A DNA stretch of 20,393 bases. Origin: a virus. The stretch covers positions 1-20,393 of IMG/VR virus record IMGVR_UViG_3300044627_002513. One strand, given 5' to 3'. Positions 1 through 8,167 of this stretch are shown here, one piece after another. Both the position numbers and the translations under genes were made by a program. Every line of letters starts with the position of its first letter. Positions within the stretch are counted from its first letter, which is position 1. The notes beneath the pieces were generated by a model that saw only the letters and a program-made list of their open reading frames with translations, had not been told where the DNA came from and searched no databases.

Positions 1-328
1 TGCCAGCTTCGGCTACAATAAGCCCATGAAGTACGACGACGCGCAGCGTGAGTACGGTGGGATGGGTCGCCTGAGACGGGCGTTTACCTACAAGGCCCTG
101 AACCGTGTGATCCAAGGATCGGCTGCCGATCAGAACAAACTCGCCATGGCGCAGTGCTACGAGGAGGGTCTGGTCCCGCTCCTCACGGTGCATGACGAAT
201 TGTGCTTCAACGTGGAGACCGACGAGCAGGCTGCCCGGATCACCAAGATCATGGAAGAAGGGCTGTCCCTCAAGGTCCCCAGCAAAGTGGATCAAGAACT
301 CGGCAACAATTGGGGAGAGGCCGGATGA
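1..328 (+). CDS. Family A DNA polymerase, C-terminal part (5' end outside window)
   Basis: This is the last 108 or so residues of a Pol I-type replicative DNA polymerase; the reading frame is open from base 2. The visible part ends the palm/fingers region. RRAFTYKALNRVIQGSAAD matches the conserved stretch before motif C in family A enzymes, and LLTVHDELCF contains motif C itself, whose His-Asp-Glu carries a catalytic metal-binding acid. The tail (VPSKVDQELGNNWGEA) resembles the usual C-terminus of phage Pol A proteins. The exonuclease and fingers domains lie outside the window. Its TGA stop overlaps the ATG of the next gene (ATGA), so the two are probably co-translated. The family is clear; the assignment to replication of this phage's own genome follows from context. 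Confidence 0.93.
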   Translation, partial: ASFGYNKPMKYDDAQREYGGMGRLRRAFTYKALNRVIQGSAADQNKLAMAQCYEEGLVPLLTVHDELCFNVETDEQAARITKIMEEGLSLKVPSKVDQELGNNWGEAG

Positions 329-537
329 ACGAGCAGGAAATAAAGTGCATTGGTTTCAAGGACATGGACCCCATGCAGATCGCGGCGCTGACGAGGGTGA
401 TGGCGCATGCCCTCAACCTTGCCGACGCCTACAGCGCGGATGCTTTCGAAGAAGTCTTCGGGGACATCGACGAGATGGTGCAGCTGTTCGGGGCTCACGG
501 GTTGACCGTGGAGGTCAACCCGAAGTTTGACTACTGA
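325..537 (+). CDS. Small acidic protein downstream of DNA polymerase (70 aa), unknown function
   Basis: A 70-residue acidic protein whose ATG overlaps the polymerase stop as ATGA. GGGGAG lies a few bases upstream of the ATG, inside the polymerase codons. The sequence is predicted to be mainly helical (AALTRVMAHALNLADAYSAD, then EEVFGDIDEMVQLFGAHG), with no membrane segment, no cysteine cluster and no signal peptide. I do not recognise a named domain. Position suggests a replication-module accessory, but this is only context. Its 3' end is unusual: the codons for the last residues form a perfect inverted repeat (498-522), and its stop overlaps the end of the convergent late operon on the other strand. 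Confidence 0.75.
   Translation: MNEQEIKCIGFKDMDPMQIAALTRVMAHALNLADAYSADAFEEVFGDIDEMVQLFGAHGLTVEVNPKFDY
498..522. terminator. Perfect 10-bp inverted repeat at the convergent gene ends; candidate bidirectional terminator
   Basis: CGGGTTGACC and GGTCAACCCG are exact inverted copies separated by GTGGA, giving a GC-rich 10-bp stem with a 5-nt loop. The element sits inside the last codons of the + strand gene, 13 bases before its stop, and 8 bases after the minus-strand late operon stop, so transcripts from either side would form the same hairpin. There is no long T-run on either side, so classic intrinsic termination is not proven. It could instead protect RNA 3' ends or cause pausing. The match could be chance within coding sequence, but its place at the only convergent junction argues otherwise. 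Confidence 0.5.
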
Positions 538-3500
538 CCCGAGATACGCCGTGCAATTTCCATATTCGCCATCTGCGATGCGAGGTCACCTCCGAGAAGG
601 CTCGGAGACAAGGAGGCCCTATTCGCCGGTGCTGTCGGCAGCTGTGGTGCCGACGGTGCTGGCATTGAATCGAAGGCGGGGGGCGGCAGTGCCGCCCCTT
701 GTGTAGACTGGCTCCCACCACCCGCGCCACCCGGCGTGATGAAGTCGGACGGGCTGGGCTCGATGAAGTCGGACGGGCTGGGTTCAATGAAGTCTTGGCC
801 GCCCTCTTCCGGAGACGGGGGTCTCAACTTTTCACGGGTCCGGGCACGAGACGCCTTGATGAAATCCCGAAAGGGGATTTGAGCCGATGGAGTTACTCGG
901 TTCAGCTTCTCCGCGCGTTCCACCATACGGATTTCGTTAAGCAGCTCTTCGGTGATGTTTCCCGGATAGAACTCCCCGCGCATGATACTCCCAACCTCGT
1001 TGGTTCCGATGTTGGCCTCCTTAGCAAGCTGCCTGCGGATGCTTTGCTCGGAAAGACCCAAGGCCCGAGCGTTCTGGATTCGGGCGTAAAGCGCGCCCTG
1101 CTCGCGGTACAGATTGTCAAGATACTGGTTCCAGCCCTGAACCATTTCCTCTGGCGTTCTGTCCGCGGCGCGAATTGTGGCAAGGGCTGCGGACTTTGCG
1201 TCTGTTCGTCGCGGGGAATACTCGCCGCCTGCGAACTGGAAGTCGCGACGGAGGTTCAACTCCATAGGTTTCAGGCCCGTAACGAGCTTTGCAAACTCAG
1301 CGGAGAGGTTCAAGTCTTTCCCCTGCCCGGTCGGCATTTCTATGACAGACCGCGTGATCGGGCCCGGGCGAATCTCTCCACCCCGAACCTCTACGAAGTC
1401 ACGAATATACCCCGGGATGTATGGTGCGCTAACGTGGTTGATGGAGTTCATGACCTGCTCAAAAAGCGGAGCTGACTGGCGATACACAATGCTCCCGTTC
1501 TTTGTTTTGCCCCCTCGGGCAAAAGGCATGACGTCTAGCACACGCTCGATGGACATTGCTTCAGACGCGAAGGGGTCAGAGTATGCCATCACACTTGCCC
1601 AGACGGAGTCGGCAATGGCTGCTGCCTCGCTCTTCCCAAGACTTCCGGCTTCATTGTAGGCGCGCAACCCCGCAACAGCCGAGTCGGTCACGAACGCATA
1701 CGGCATGACATAGCCGAGATCGACGTACTCGATCTTCCCCTGTTGGTCATTGCCAATGATGGCAAGATCATGCCCCGGCAAAAGCTTTTTGGTTTCGGCA
1801 TGCAGCGCGTCAAGCTGCTCCTGTGATGTGTTGGTTGCCATCATGGAGCCACCGACCACGGACTTCGGGATGATGGCAGCGACAGCGGCATAGGCCATGA
1901 GGCGTTGCGCGCCGTGCTCTCTAATGGCGCGCTCGAACGCCTTAGCCTGCTCTTCACCAAGACGTCCGCGAGGAACGTCGGAGACTTTATAGGACATCTC
2001 CTTTAGGGCCCTGTCGAGGATGTTGACGGAGTTCCGAATGTTCTCGGAGGCGAAGGACGTGAACGCACCAATCACAGGAAGCTTGTCGAGCTCGCGAACA
2101 AACAGGCCAACCCGGTTTTGAATTGGGAACATGTCCTTGACCGCGTCGGCCGCCATGATCTCGATGCCGGACAATCCGGGGTTTGTAAGGCTAGACGTGC
2201 GCTTGCCAACCCCCTGTGCGACCAAGTCTTCAAGCAGGTCTGGAATGGGCTGATCCAACCCGGCCTTTGCGAATGCTTCCAGAAGCTTGTTCTGCTCGGA
2301 GATAACTCCCACACCCTTGAAGAAAGAGTCGACGCCAGAGAACGTCTTTTCAAAGAACTTCAGGAAGGGGACAAGGCTTTCCCCCTTGTCGATTATGTTG
2401 CGAAGTTTACCGGAGAACCGAAGGTCCGCCCCGGCGTCCTTGTATTCTTGCAGTGCCTTGATAACGAGGTTCGTCTCAGAGGTCCCGCTTAGGGCGATGA
2501 CCCTTGCCATGCGCTCAAGGCCAGCGTCGTCCAAATCTTTAAGGTTGGCGGTAAAGACCTGATACACGTCAAAGACGTCGGTGGAACGTCCAAGGTTCGC
2601 GGTCCCGACAAGGGCGAGGGCGTTACCGATGCCCGAGCGCATCTGACTTGCGATGTTTGGAACAACGGTCATCTTCTGCGATAGGCCCTTCATCTGGGCC
2701 AAGATGGAAACAAACTCGTCCAGACCCGTAATGCCGATACGGGCAGGAGCGGAGAGAACCCGGTACGTTTCCGGTGAAACGTACAGCCCAGAGAGCTGCC
2801 CGTACTGACCGCCAAACGGATCGATTTTAGGGAGCTCGGTGTCTATAACCTCTTTGAGCATAGGGTCTGCTTCGCCGAGCCTGACATAGCCGCTCTGCTT
2901 GAGCTCGTTCGTGTACGTCTGTATCACCTTTTCCGGTTTGACCGCTCCGGAAAACTGCGGGGAGACCCCTGAGGTCGGGTCGGGGAGCGTTGTTGCAGCG
3001 CTCAGGCGCTGAGCCTCTTGGATAAAGGGGGACATATCAAAACCCGTCAGGTCTTGCCCCGGCTCAGGAACCTTGACGAAGAGCGGCTTCCCGCCCTCGC
3101 GGAGCACAGGGATGGCGTCCGCAAGGGTTGCGGTCATTCCAGAAGTGGCCATGTTCTGGTAGAAGCGAAGAGCCTCTGCCGTCTTGGACAGGTCCCCGAT
3201 GGTCTTAATGAACAACTCACGCGGGTCATCGATCTCGCCAAGAAGCTGACGAAGAACCGGGGACTTATCGATCATAGGTTCCCGAGGCGTCAAAAGAGAC
3301 CGGGTCATCTTAAAACGCGGCATCTCCATGGCAAACAAACCGCCCTTGGGGTTGACGGTTTCGGACTTGAGGCTCGAAAGTTTCTCCTTAATCGCGGCGC
3401 TCGGGTCCATGCCTGTGTTGATCTGACCGAGGCCAATCGCTTCGTTGACCTTGTACCGAGCGAGAGCTTGAACCTGCGGTGCCGAGGCGTTGCTCTGGTC

Positions 3501-4937
3501 TAGGTTTTTGGCAACCTCATCAACAGCGTTTTTGTATAGGGCGGCGTCCTTGCCCTTGAGGTCCAAGCCCTTGTAGTAGGTGATGGGGTCTTCATAAACC
3601 TTAAAGGCGCGCCGCAAAACGCCCTTCTGCTTGTCGGCATGCTCGGCCATGGTCTTCATGGCGGCTTCCAAAACCTGCCGACGCGCGCCCGGGGGAGCAA
3701 GGTCAACCTCGCGCTCGAGTGTGGTAAACAGGCGGTCCGTTTCACGCAGGGCTGCATCTTTGACGCGTTCTGCGGCGGCGTTTACTTTGGGGCCGTAGGA
3801 CGAGAGGTCCGGACCAAAGCCCGTCAGGTATCGGATAATGTCCTTATCTGCCTGCTTCACGGCTCGACGACCTTTGACGGCGCGGGCGATGGGGCCACCA
3901 ACCTCGGCCTTGACCGTGGCGGTGAACTCGTCGAATGCGGAGATGGCGGCCGAGTTGATGGCATCCTCGCGCGCAGTTACGTCCATGACCTCTTCAAAGA
4001 CACGCGGGTCAGCTCCCCTCGCGGCAGTGAAGTAGCTCTCGGCCGTTCGCCCAACGGCTTCTGCCCCGGGAATTTTGCTCAACCCTTCTTTGGCTGCCTG
4101 AAAACCAGACCGGATGCCGCGCGCAGCAGCAGACGCCGCGTCCGTGCTTCCCACGTAGCCAACGCCTTTTCCAACCCCGACGAGCGCGGTGTCAAAAGCA
4201 CCTGTGACAAGACCGCCCTCAATCCCGGAACGCAGCTTGTTTCTGATTCTCCGCAGCGCCTCTTCTCGTCCAGACAGCCCGGTGTCTTCCTCTGTCTCAA
4301 GCGGCCCGCCGAGGCTGAACGTGTCTGACAGTGTCGCGCGACCATCCGGGGTGAAGATGGTCTCAAACCCAGCCGCGGCAGCCGCGGTGGTTCCAATGAG
4401 TCCCTTCTTGGTTCCGAGGGCCGCCCTTCCAATAGACGAGGCCCCGAAGTTATCTGCCGTTCTGAGATAGCGGCTAGTGGCTGGGAGGAGGGTCTTCCCT
4501 GCGTTGACCGCCTTCGCTGCGGCGGAAGCTCTGCCAAGCCACCCCACGACCGGGACGAAACCGAGGCCGTACGAGATGACGTCCTCCGCGATCTGCCCTC
4601 CCACGGTTTGAGGTTTTACGTAGGACTTCAGGTATTCAAAGCCGTCAGTGACGGAGCGGGAAGTGCTGGTTCCAAACACCAAATCAAGGCCGGAGGACCC
4701 AAGTTCAGAAACCCCCTGAAGAAGAGACAGCGCGGCCGAAGGCACCGCTCGGCCAAACTCCTGCCCGGCGGTGATTCCGGTGTCTACCGCGCTTGCCAAA
4801 AAGGACTGGTCTTCCTCGGACCCCTGAGCAAAATCAGCCGGAGTGGGATCAATGAAGTCCGCCGGAGTGGGATCAATGAAGTCCGCCGTGGTGGGCTCGA
4901 GGAAGTCGCCCGGAGTGGGCTCGATGAGGTCTACCAC
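531..4937 (-). CDS. Large virion-associated / DNA-ejection-type protein (1468 aa) with terminal octapeptide repeats
   Basis: The last gene of the late operon and by far the largest. I chose the GTG at 4937 over the upstream ATG at 4970 because GGGGAG lies 6 nt before it and the preceding gene stops at 4940. The protein looks like the large internal virion or ejection proteins of podoviruses: long, mostly helical, Ala/Lys/Glu-rich, no catalytic motif that I can name, with hydrophobic stretches in the first ~170 residues (for example GLGFVPVVGWLGRA) and a central region with amphipathic helices. An octapeptide D-F-I-[ED]-P-[ST]-P-x is repeated four times at residues 3-34 and again at residues 1382-1402. 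Its 3' end overlaps the + strand gene by 7 bases. The role as an ejectosome or capsid-internal protein is inferred from size, position and neighbours; a transglycosylase or peptidase domain is not evident. Confidence 0.7.
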   Translation of the reverse strand: MVDLIEPTPGDFLEPTTADFIDPTPADFIDPTPADFAQGSEEDQSFLASAVDTGITAGQEFGRAVPSAALSLLQGVSELGSSGLDLVFGTSTSRSVTDGFEYLKSYVKPQTVGGQIAEDVISYGLGFVPVVGWLGRASAAAKAVNAGKTLLPATSRYLRTADNFGASSIGRAALGTKKGLIGTTAAAAAGFETIFTPDGRATLSDTFSLGGPLETEEDTGLSGREEALRRIRNKLRSGIEGGLVTGAFDTALVGVGKGVGYVGSTDAASAAARGIRSGFQAAKEGLSKIPGAEAVGRTAESYFTAARGADPRVFEEVMDVTAREDAINSAAISAFDEFTATVKAEVGGPIARAVKGRRAVKQADKDIIRYLTGFGPDLSSYGPKVNAAAERVKDAALRETDRLFTTLEREVDLAPPGARRQVLEAAMKTMAEHADKQKGVLRRAFKVYEDPITYYKGLDLKGKDAALYKNAVDEVAKNLDQSNASAPQVQALARYKVNEAIGLGQINTGMDPSAAIKEKLSSLKSETVNPKGGLFAMEMPRFKMTRSLLTPREPMIDKSPVLRQLLGEIDDPRELFIKTIGDLSKTAEALRFYQNMATSGMTATLADAIPVLREGGKPLFVKVPEPGQDLTGFDMSPFIQEAQRLSAATTLPDPTSGVSPQFSGAVKPEKVIQTYTNELKQSGYVRLGEADPMLKEVIDTELPKIDPFGGQYGQLSGLYVSPETYRVLSAPARIGITGLDEFVSILAQMKGLSQKMTVVPNIASQMRSGIGNALALVGTANLGRSTDVFDVYQVFTANLKDLDDAGLERMARVIALSGTSETNLVIKALQEYKDAGADLRFSGKLRNIIDKGESLVPFLKFFEKTFSGVDSFFKGVGVISEQNKLLEAFAKAGLDQPIPDLLEDLVAQGVGKRTSSLTNPGLSGIEIMAADAVKDMFPIQNRVGLFVRELDKLPVIGAFTSFASENIRNSVNILDRALKEMSYKVSDVPRGRLGEEQAKAFERAIREHGAQRLMAYAAVAAIIPKSVVGGSMMATNTSQEQLDALHAETKKLLPGHDLAIIGNDQQGKIEYVDLGYVMPYAFVTDSAVAGLRAYNEAGSLGKSEAAAIADSVWASVMAYSDPFASEAMSIERVLDVMPFARGGKTKNGSIVYRQSAPLFEQVMNSINHVSAPYIPGYIRDFVEVRGGEIRPGPITRSVIEMPTGQGKDLNLSAEFAKLVTGLKPMELNLRRDFQFAGGEYSPRRTDAKSAALATIRAADRTPEEMVQGWNQYLDNLYREQGALYARIQNARALGLSEQSIRRQLAKEANIGTNEVGSIMRGEFYPGNITEELLNEIRMVERAEKLNRVTPSAQIPFRDFIKASRARTREKLRPPSPEEGGQDFIEPSPSDFIEPSPSDFITPGGAGGGSQSTQGAALPPPAFDSMPAPSAPQLPTAPANRASLSPSLLGGDLASQMANMEIARRISGQ
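738..794 (-). repeat. 24-bp tandem repeats encoding C-terminal DFIEPSPS octapeptides
   Basis: On the minus strand two identical 24-nt units encode DFIEPSPS twice, followed by a partial third unit, DFITP. On the + strand GATGAAGTC recurs at 738, 762 and (as AATGAAGTC) 786, an exact 24-base period. The array lies in the last ~90 codons of the 1468-aa gene, before a Gly/Ser/Pro-rich tail. Confidence 0.9.
4836..4931 (-). repeat. 24-bp tandem repeats encoding N-terminal D-F-I-[ED]-P-T-P-x octapeptides
   Basis: Four consecutive 8-residue units follow the start of the 1468-aa protein: DLIEPTPG, DFLEPTTA, DFIDPTPA, DFIDPTPA, then a decayed unit beginning DFAQ. The third and fourth units are nearly identical in DNA, and the set closely resembles the C-terminal array about 4 kb away. 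Confidence 0.9.
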
Positions 4938-4939
4938 TG

Positions 4940-6346
4940 TTAGCTCCCCGCATAGTTCTGGGCCACCCAAGAATTGTACCGCGCTTCAAACTCTTCGCCA
5001 GTCATTGCGACGTTTGGATTTTTAGCTTTAACCATGGCCGTGTACTGCTCAAGGGTTGGCGGAGTGCCAGTTCTTTGGGCTGCCGCAGGCGGTGGTTCCT
5101 CAGACGACGAAGCAGACCCGAACAGCTTAGCGGCGTTCTCGGCCCCGTAGAGCTCTACAACCTTGTCCCGAGCAACCTGCGTAGCGTAATCGTTCAGCTC
5201 CCCACCGCCTTCCGGAACGGCAAACACCCCGGCATCAAACACAGTGGTGTACATGGTGTCGAACGTGTCGCGCATGTCCTTGATGAGCTTGCCTTCGGCC
5301 TCCGTCTCAGCTTTAGCCCCTGCTTCTCTGGCCGCCTGCTCCGCAGCACGGACCTCCAGAGCCTTGAGCTGCAAGGCCCGAGCATCGCCAGCCCGGCGCT
5401 CTTCGGTCGCTCGCGCGCCCTCCATGCCGACAAGCAACCCCTTGGCAATGTTCTCTGTGGCACGTGCGGAGGTCCCGGCCGCAATCGCCGCACCGATGAT
5501 GCCGCGGTTGAGCTGGTCAATGTTCTTTTCGTAGGCCGACGAATCGCCAGTCATTTCTTCTAGGGTCTTGGCAAGGTCGAACCGCAGGTCACCCGTGGGT
5601 TCTTCGACCGCTGTTTTCACGATCTCGTCGGCAACCTCTTCCGGCGGAGCCGTGTCGAGTTTCGCTCCAATCCGTTCCACAAACGCGTCCACGCCAATTG
5701 CATTCACCTTTGGCGGCACAACGACAGTACCAGCGGTCGCCCCGATATCGACAGGCTCAGCCGACCGGACGGTCGAAGGCCCGATGCCTATGGCACGAGC
5801 AGGGTTCGGCCGGGCTGCCGGAGCGGGAGGAGCGGCCGGGTCTTCAGAGGCCTCTGCGGAACCCATCGTCGGGGCGAGGTTGATCAGGCCGCCGAGGAAA
5901 AACCCCGGGGGCTGCGCAGGCTGCATCTGCAGCGACTGCGGCATCTGCGGCGGCATGTAGGCGGGCTCTGCAATCGCGGGCTGGATCGGCTGCTGCGGCA
6001 TCATCGACTGCGGCTGCATCATCCCCATCCCGTCGTCCATGGGTTGCTGCATCCCCATGTCCATGGGTTGCTGCGGCATCGGCTGCTGCATGCCCATCCC
6101 CATGTCCATGGGTCGCTGCGGCTGCATCATAGGCTGCTGCGGCTGCATAACAGGAGGGGCAGGCATCCCCATAGGCTGCTGCGGCATGGACATAGGCCCA
6201 AGGTCCGCGGGCCGCGGAGCCTGCATCGCCGTCATCAGGGCCTCGCGCATCAGCTCCTCGGAGCTGGACATGATGCCGCCCATCTTGCGGAGCTCGTCCC
6301 GAGCGCCGCTTTGACGGAAGAGCTTGCGGTTGTAGACACCGGACAT
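4940..6346 (-). CDS. Virion/ejection-type protein with Met-Gln-Pro-rich region (468 aa)
   Basis: Starts MSGVYNRKLFRQ, followed by GARDELRKMGGIMSSSEELM, an N-terminal pattern I associate with structural-module proteins of marine phages. The start has GGAG (GGAGCCTAATATG) overlapping the end of the upstream gene. Residues 51-147 are a low-complexity Met/Gln/Pro/Gly stretch built from units such as QQPMDMGM. Residues 148-220 are Pro/Ala-rich and probably disordered. Residues 220-300 contain a helical region with a small hydrophobic segment (GIIGAAIAAG). Residues 305-365 are a charged, coiled-coil-like helix, and the C-terminus (LEQYTAMVKAKNP to YNSWVAQNY) is compact. It lies between two other virion-type genes, so a capsid-internal or tail/ejection role is likely. 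No enzyme motif is visible. Confidence 0.72.
   Translation of the reverse strand: MSGVYNRKLFRQSGARDELRKMGGIMSSSEELMREALMTAMQAPRPADLGPMSMPQQPMGMPAPPVMQPQQPMMQPQRPMDMGMGMQQPMPQQPMDMGMQQPMDDGMGMMQPQSMMPQQPIQPAIAEPAYMPPQMPQSLQMQPAQPPGFFLGGLINLAPTMGSAEASEDPAAPPAPAARPNPARAIGIGPSTVRSAEPVDIGATAGTVVVPPKVNAIGVDAFVERIGAKLDTAPPEEVADEIVKTAVEEPTGDLRFDLAKTLEEMTGDSSAYEKNIDQLNRGIIGAAIAAGTSARATENIAKGLLVGMEGARATEERRAGDARALQLKALEVRAAEQAAREAGAKAETEAEGKLIKDMRDTFDTMYTTVFDAGVFAVPEGGGELNDYATQVARDKVVELYGAENAAKLFGSASSSEEPPPAAAQRTGTPPTLEQYTAMVKAKNPNVAMTGEEFEARYNSWVAQNYAGS
4944..4949 (-). promoter_or_regulatory. Shine-Dalgarno GGGGAG that sets the GTG start at 4937
   Basis: On the minus strand GGGGAG is followed by CTAACA and then GTG, a 6-nt spacing. 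It lies in the last codons of the preceding 468-aa gene, which stops at 4940. The more upstream ATG at 4970 has no comparable site. Confidence 0.7.
5906..6196 (-). repeat. Met-Gln-Pro low-complexity coding repeat
   Basis: About 97 codons of the 468-aa gene use mostly ATG, CAG and CCG/CCC. On the + strand this gives recurring blocks such as CCCATGTCCATGGG and GGCTGCTGCGGCTGCAT. The units are irregular (QQPM, MDMGM, MQPQ), so this is a decayed repeat rather than a strict tandem array. The encoded segment is expected to be unfolded and rich in oxidisable Met. Confidence 0.85.
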
Positions 6347-6347
6347 A

Positions 6348-7424
6348 TTAGGCTCCGCTTGGGTTCATGAGGCTGCCAAGAATGCCTTGGCCGCCGCCGT
6401 ACTTGTTTCCGTATGCACCGAGCGCCATCCCTGTCCCGAGGATCGAGGACACCGGGCTGGGGGTCGGGGCGCTGGTGACGGCCAGAGTTGACGCCGACGA
6501 CGGGACTCCGCGGAAAATGTCGGACATGAAGGAGAAGCGCTGGAACGGTTCGTAGGCCGACTCGATAGCCCCGGCCCGCTGCACGTCGTACTCCGACTGG
6601 CGCTGCCCCTGCTCGAGCGCGCCCATGTTGAACAGGGCGTTGACGTCCCGCTGACCGAGGCCCTGAGCGGCTTCGCCCAGAGCAGCCTGAGCCGTGCCCA
6701 GACCTTGGAAGATCGAGGCGGCGTTTTGACCACGCTGCATCTGGTTCTCGAACACGCTCTGAGCCTGCTGCTGCGCGCCCGTGTAGGCGGCCGAGCGCAG
6801 TTGCGCACCGGTGCGGGCCATCTGGTCGGCCGTGTTGCGCTGCAGCTCCTGCTCGGCGACAGCCTGACGGGAGCCACCAAAGGCTCCGGACTGTACTGCC
6901 TGCGCCCCGATGCGGTCGCGCTCGATGTCGCCCTGACGTGCAATGTCCCGCTCGGCTGAGCCGATAACCTGCTCGACGAAGGGGTCGTAGAAGGACCTGT
7001 AGGACTGCGGGTCGTAGGCCCCCGTTGTCCCGCCCAGTGCGGCAACGCCCTGCCCCATAGTCTGCGTCCCTGCCTGCAGGTATGGGGCGTAGGCACCGAT
7101 ACCCTCAGTGGCCATCCTTGCCGCGCGTTCCTGAGACGGCGTGAACGGCATGATCTCGGGCCGAGGAACGCCGCCCTCGACCTTCTGGATCGGCTGGCCG
7201 CGAATGTCGAGGCGTGGGCTGCCGTCGGCGTTGAGCTCGTAGAGCGGGTTCCCCTGCGCGTCCGTAACGGGCCTGCCGTAAAGAGGCGAGACCGCGGCGA
7301 TGCCTGACGGCTGCCCGGTTGCTGGGTCCACGTTGTAGATGTTGGCAAGAAGGTCTTTTAGAAACCGTTCCTGATACTCAGGAAGAAGAGAGATAGTCTC
7401 TTGGCGGACTGTTTGATCGGCCAT
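6348..7424 (-). CDS. Virion structural protein, helical (358 aa)
   Basis: Its ATG overlaps the stop of the previous gene as TAATG, with GGAGGG a few bases upstream. Residues 1-30 are helical (QETISLLPEYQERFLKDLL). Residues 31-95 are Pro/Gly-rich with D-x-x-G-N-P-L-Y style text. Residues 150-290 form a long Gln/Ala/Arg-rich helical region containing GAFGGSRQAVAEQEL, and residues 291-310 read YEPFQRFSFMSDIFRGVPSS. The C-terminus is Gly-rich. This layout resembles phage proteins that accompany the large ejection proteins in podovirus-like aquatic phages, but I cannot name a family. The neighbours on both sides are likewise virion-type. There is no transmembrane segment, signal peptide or catalytic motif. 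Confidence 0.72.
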   Translation of the reverse strand: MADQTVRQETISLLPEYQERFLKDLLANIYNVDPATGQPSGIAAVSPLYGRPVTDAQGNPLYELNADGSPRLDIRGQPIQKVEGGVPRPEIMPFTPSQERAARMATEGIGAYAPYLQAGTQTMGQGVAALGGTTGAYDPQSYRSFYDPFVEQVIGSAERDIARQGDIERDRIGAQAVQSGAFGGSRQAVAEQELQRNTADQMARTGAQLRSAAYTGAQQQAQSVFENQMQRGQNAASIFQGLGTAQAALGEAAQGLGQRDVNALFNMGALEQGQRQSEYDVQRAGAIESAYEPFQRFSFMSDIFRGVPSSASTLAVTSAPTPSPVSSILGTGMALGAYGNKYGGGQGILGSLMNPSGA

Positions 7425-8167
7425 TATGCCCTCCGCTCAAAGCGCTGCATCATGCGGTACATTTCCGCTGCGCCCTTGGCGCGGTCGCCATTGCCTGCAC
7501 CACGAACCGCGCGGTTCGTCATGACAAACTCCCCGTCCGAGAGCCGAGCTTCTTGGACAGGCTTGCCGTTCTGGTAGATGCGGGAGGGGATCGAGTCGCT
7601 GGTCCCGGTTCCCGGACCTTGGACCATGCCGCCCTTGGCGTAGTTGGAGCCGTAGCGGTAGTCAAAGGTCGGGGTCCCACGGTAGTCTGGAAGACGTTCA
7701 CCCGTCTCAAGTTGGCGCTGCTGCTCGGGGGTTGTGATGGTCACGTTCTTGGGCTCGGTCGCCTTCAGGATCGCGGCAAGCATCAGAGGATTGTCAAAGG
7801 CCTGAAGCAGGCCGCCAAGGCCCTGAGACTTCTTGGCCCCGGTGGCCGCAGCTGCGGCCGAGGGCGTCCCACCGAGGCCCGGCAGCAGGCCGCCCAGAAG
7901 GTTCCCGCCACCTTTCCCGCCACCGCTGAAGGCGTCGAACACAGCAGAACCAGCCGCCTGCGAGGAGCCACCTCCGCCAAGAAGGTCGGCCACGATGCCA
8001 GCCTTCCCGCCGAGACCGCCCGTGACGAGCGATCCGATGCCCGTCTTGAAGGCGTCCGAGATGCTGCCACCGCCGAACAGTGTGCCGAGACCACCGCCGA
8101 GCGCTGCGCCTGCCGGGCCGCCAGCCACAAGGCCAACAAGACTTCCGATTGTAGAGAGAAGGCTCAT
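7424..8167 (-). CDS. Gly-rich virion protein with tape-measure-like C-terminal module (247 aa)
   Basis: The N-terminal ~120 residues are Gly/Ala/Leu-rich with hydrophobic runs (LVGLVAGGPAGAALGGG), which suggest membrane-active or flexible helices. The C-terminal module, residues 177-247, is recognisable: KGGMVQGPGTGTSDSIPSR, then ARLSDGEFVMTNRAVRGAGN and GAAEMYRMMQRFE. This block is found at the ends of tape-measure and other virion proteins. The ATG overlaps the stop of the 98-aa gene (ATGA), and the Shine-Dalgarno-like GGTGG lies inside the last codons of that gene. At 247 aa it is far too short for a siphovirus tape measure, so a short-tail or ejection role is more likely. Function is inferred. 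Confidence 0.72.
   Translation of the reverse strand: MSLLSTIGSLVGLVAGGPAGAALGGGLGTLFGGGSISDAFKTGIGSLVTGGLGGKAGIVADLLGGGGSSQAAGSAVFDAFSGGGKGGGNLLGGLLPGLGGTPSAAAAATGAKKSQGLGGLLQAFDNPLMLAAILKATEPKNVTITTPEQQRQLETGERLPDYRGTPTFDYRYGSNYAKGGMVQGPGTGTSDSIPSRIYQNGKPVQEARLSDGEFVMTNRAVRGAGNGDRAKGAAEMYRMMQRFERRA

Noticed and set aside
738-794. The 24-bp repeats as a CRISPR array or attachment site
   Set aside because: Units are directly adjacent with no spacers and stay in frame as octapeptides of a coding gene.
3639-4328. Long open frames on the + strand across the 1468-aa gene (and similar ones at 699-1475, 3018-3503)
   Set aside because: They run antisense to a gene with clear protein-like text, have no ribosome sites or recognisable domains, and are expected by chance in GC-rich coding DNA.
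6365-7348. A 327-codon minus-strand frame within the 358-aa gene
   Set aside because: Its product is dominated by Arg/Ser/Thr/Pro as in shifted-frame readings, and the other frame has the coupled TAATG start and structural-type sequence.
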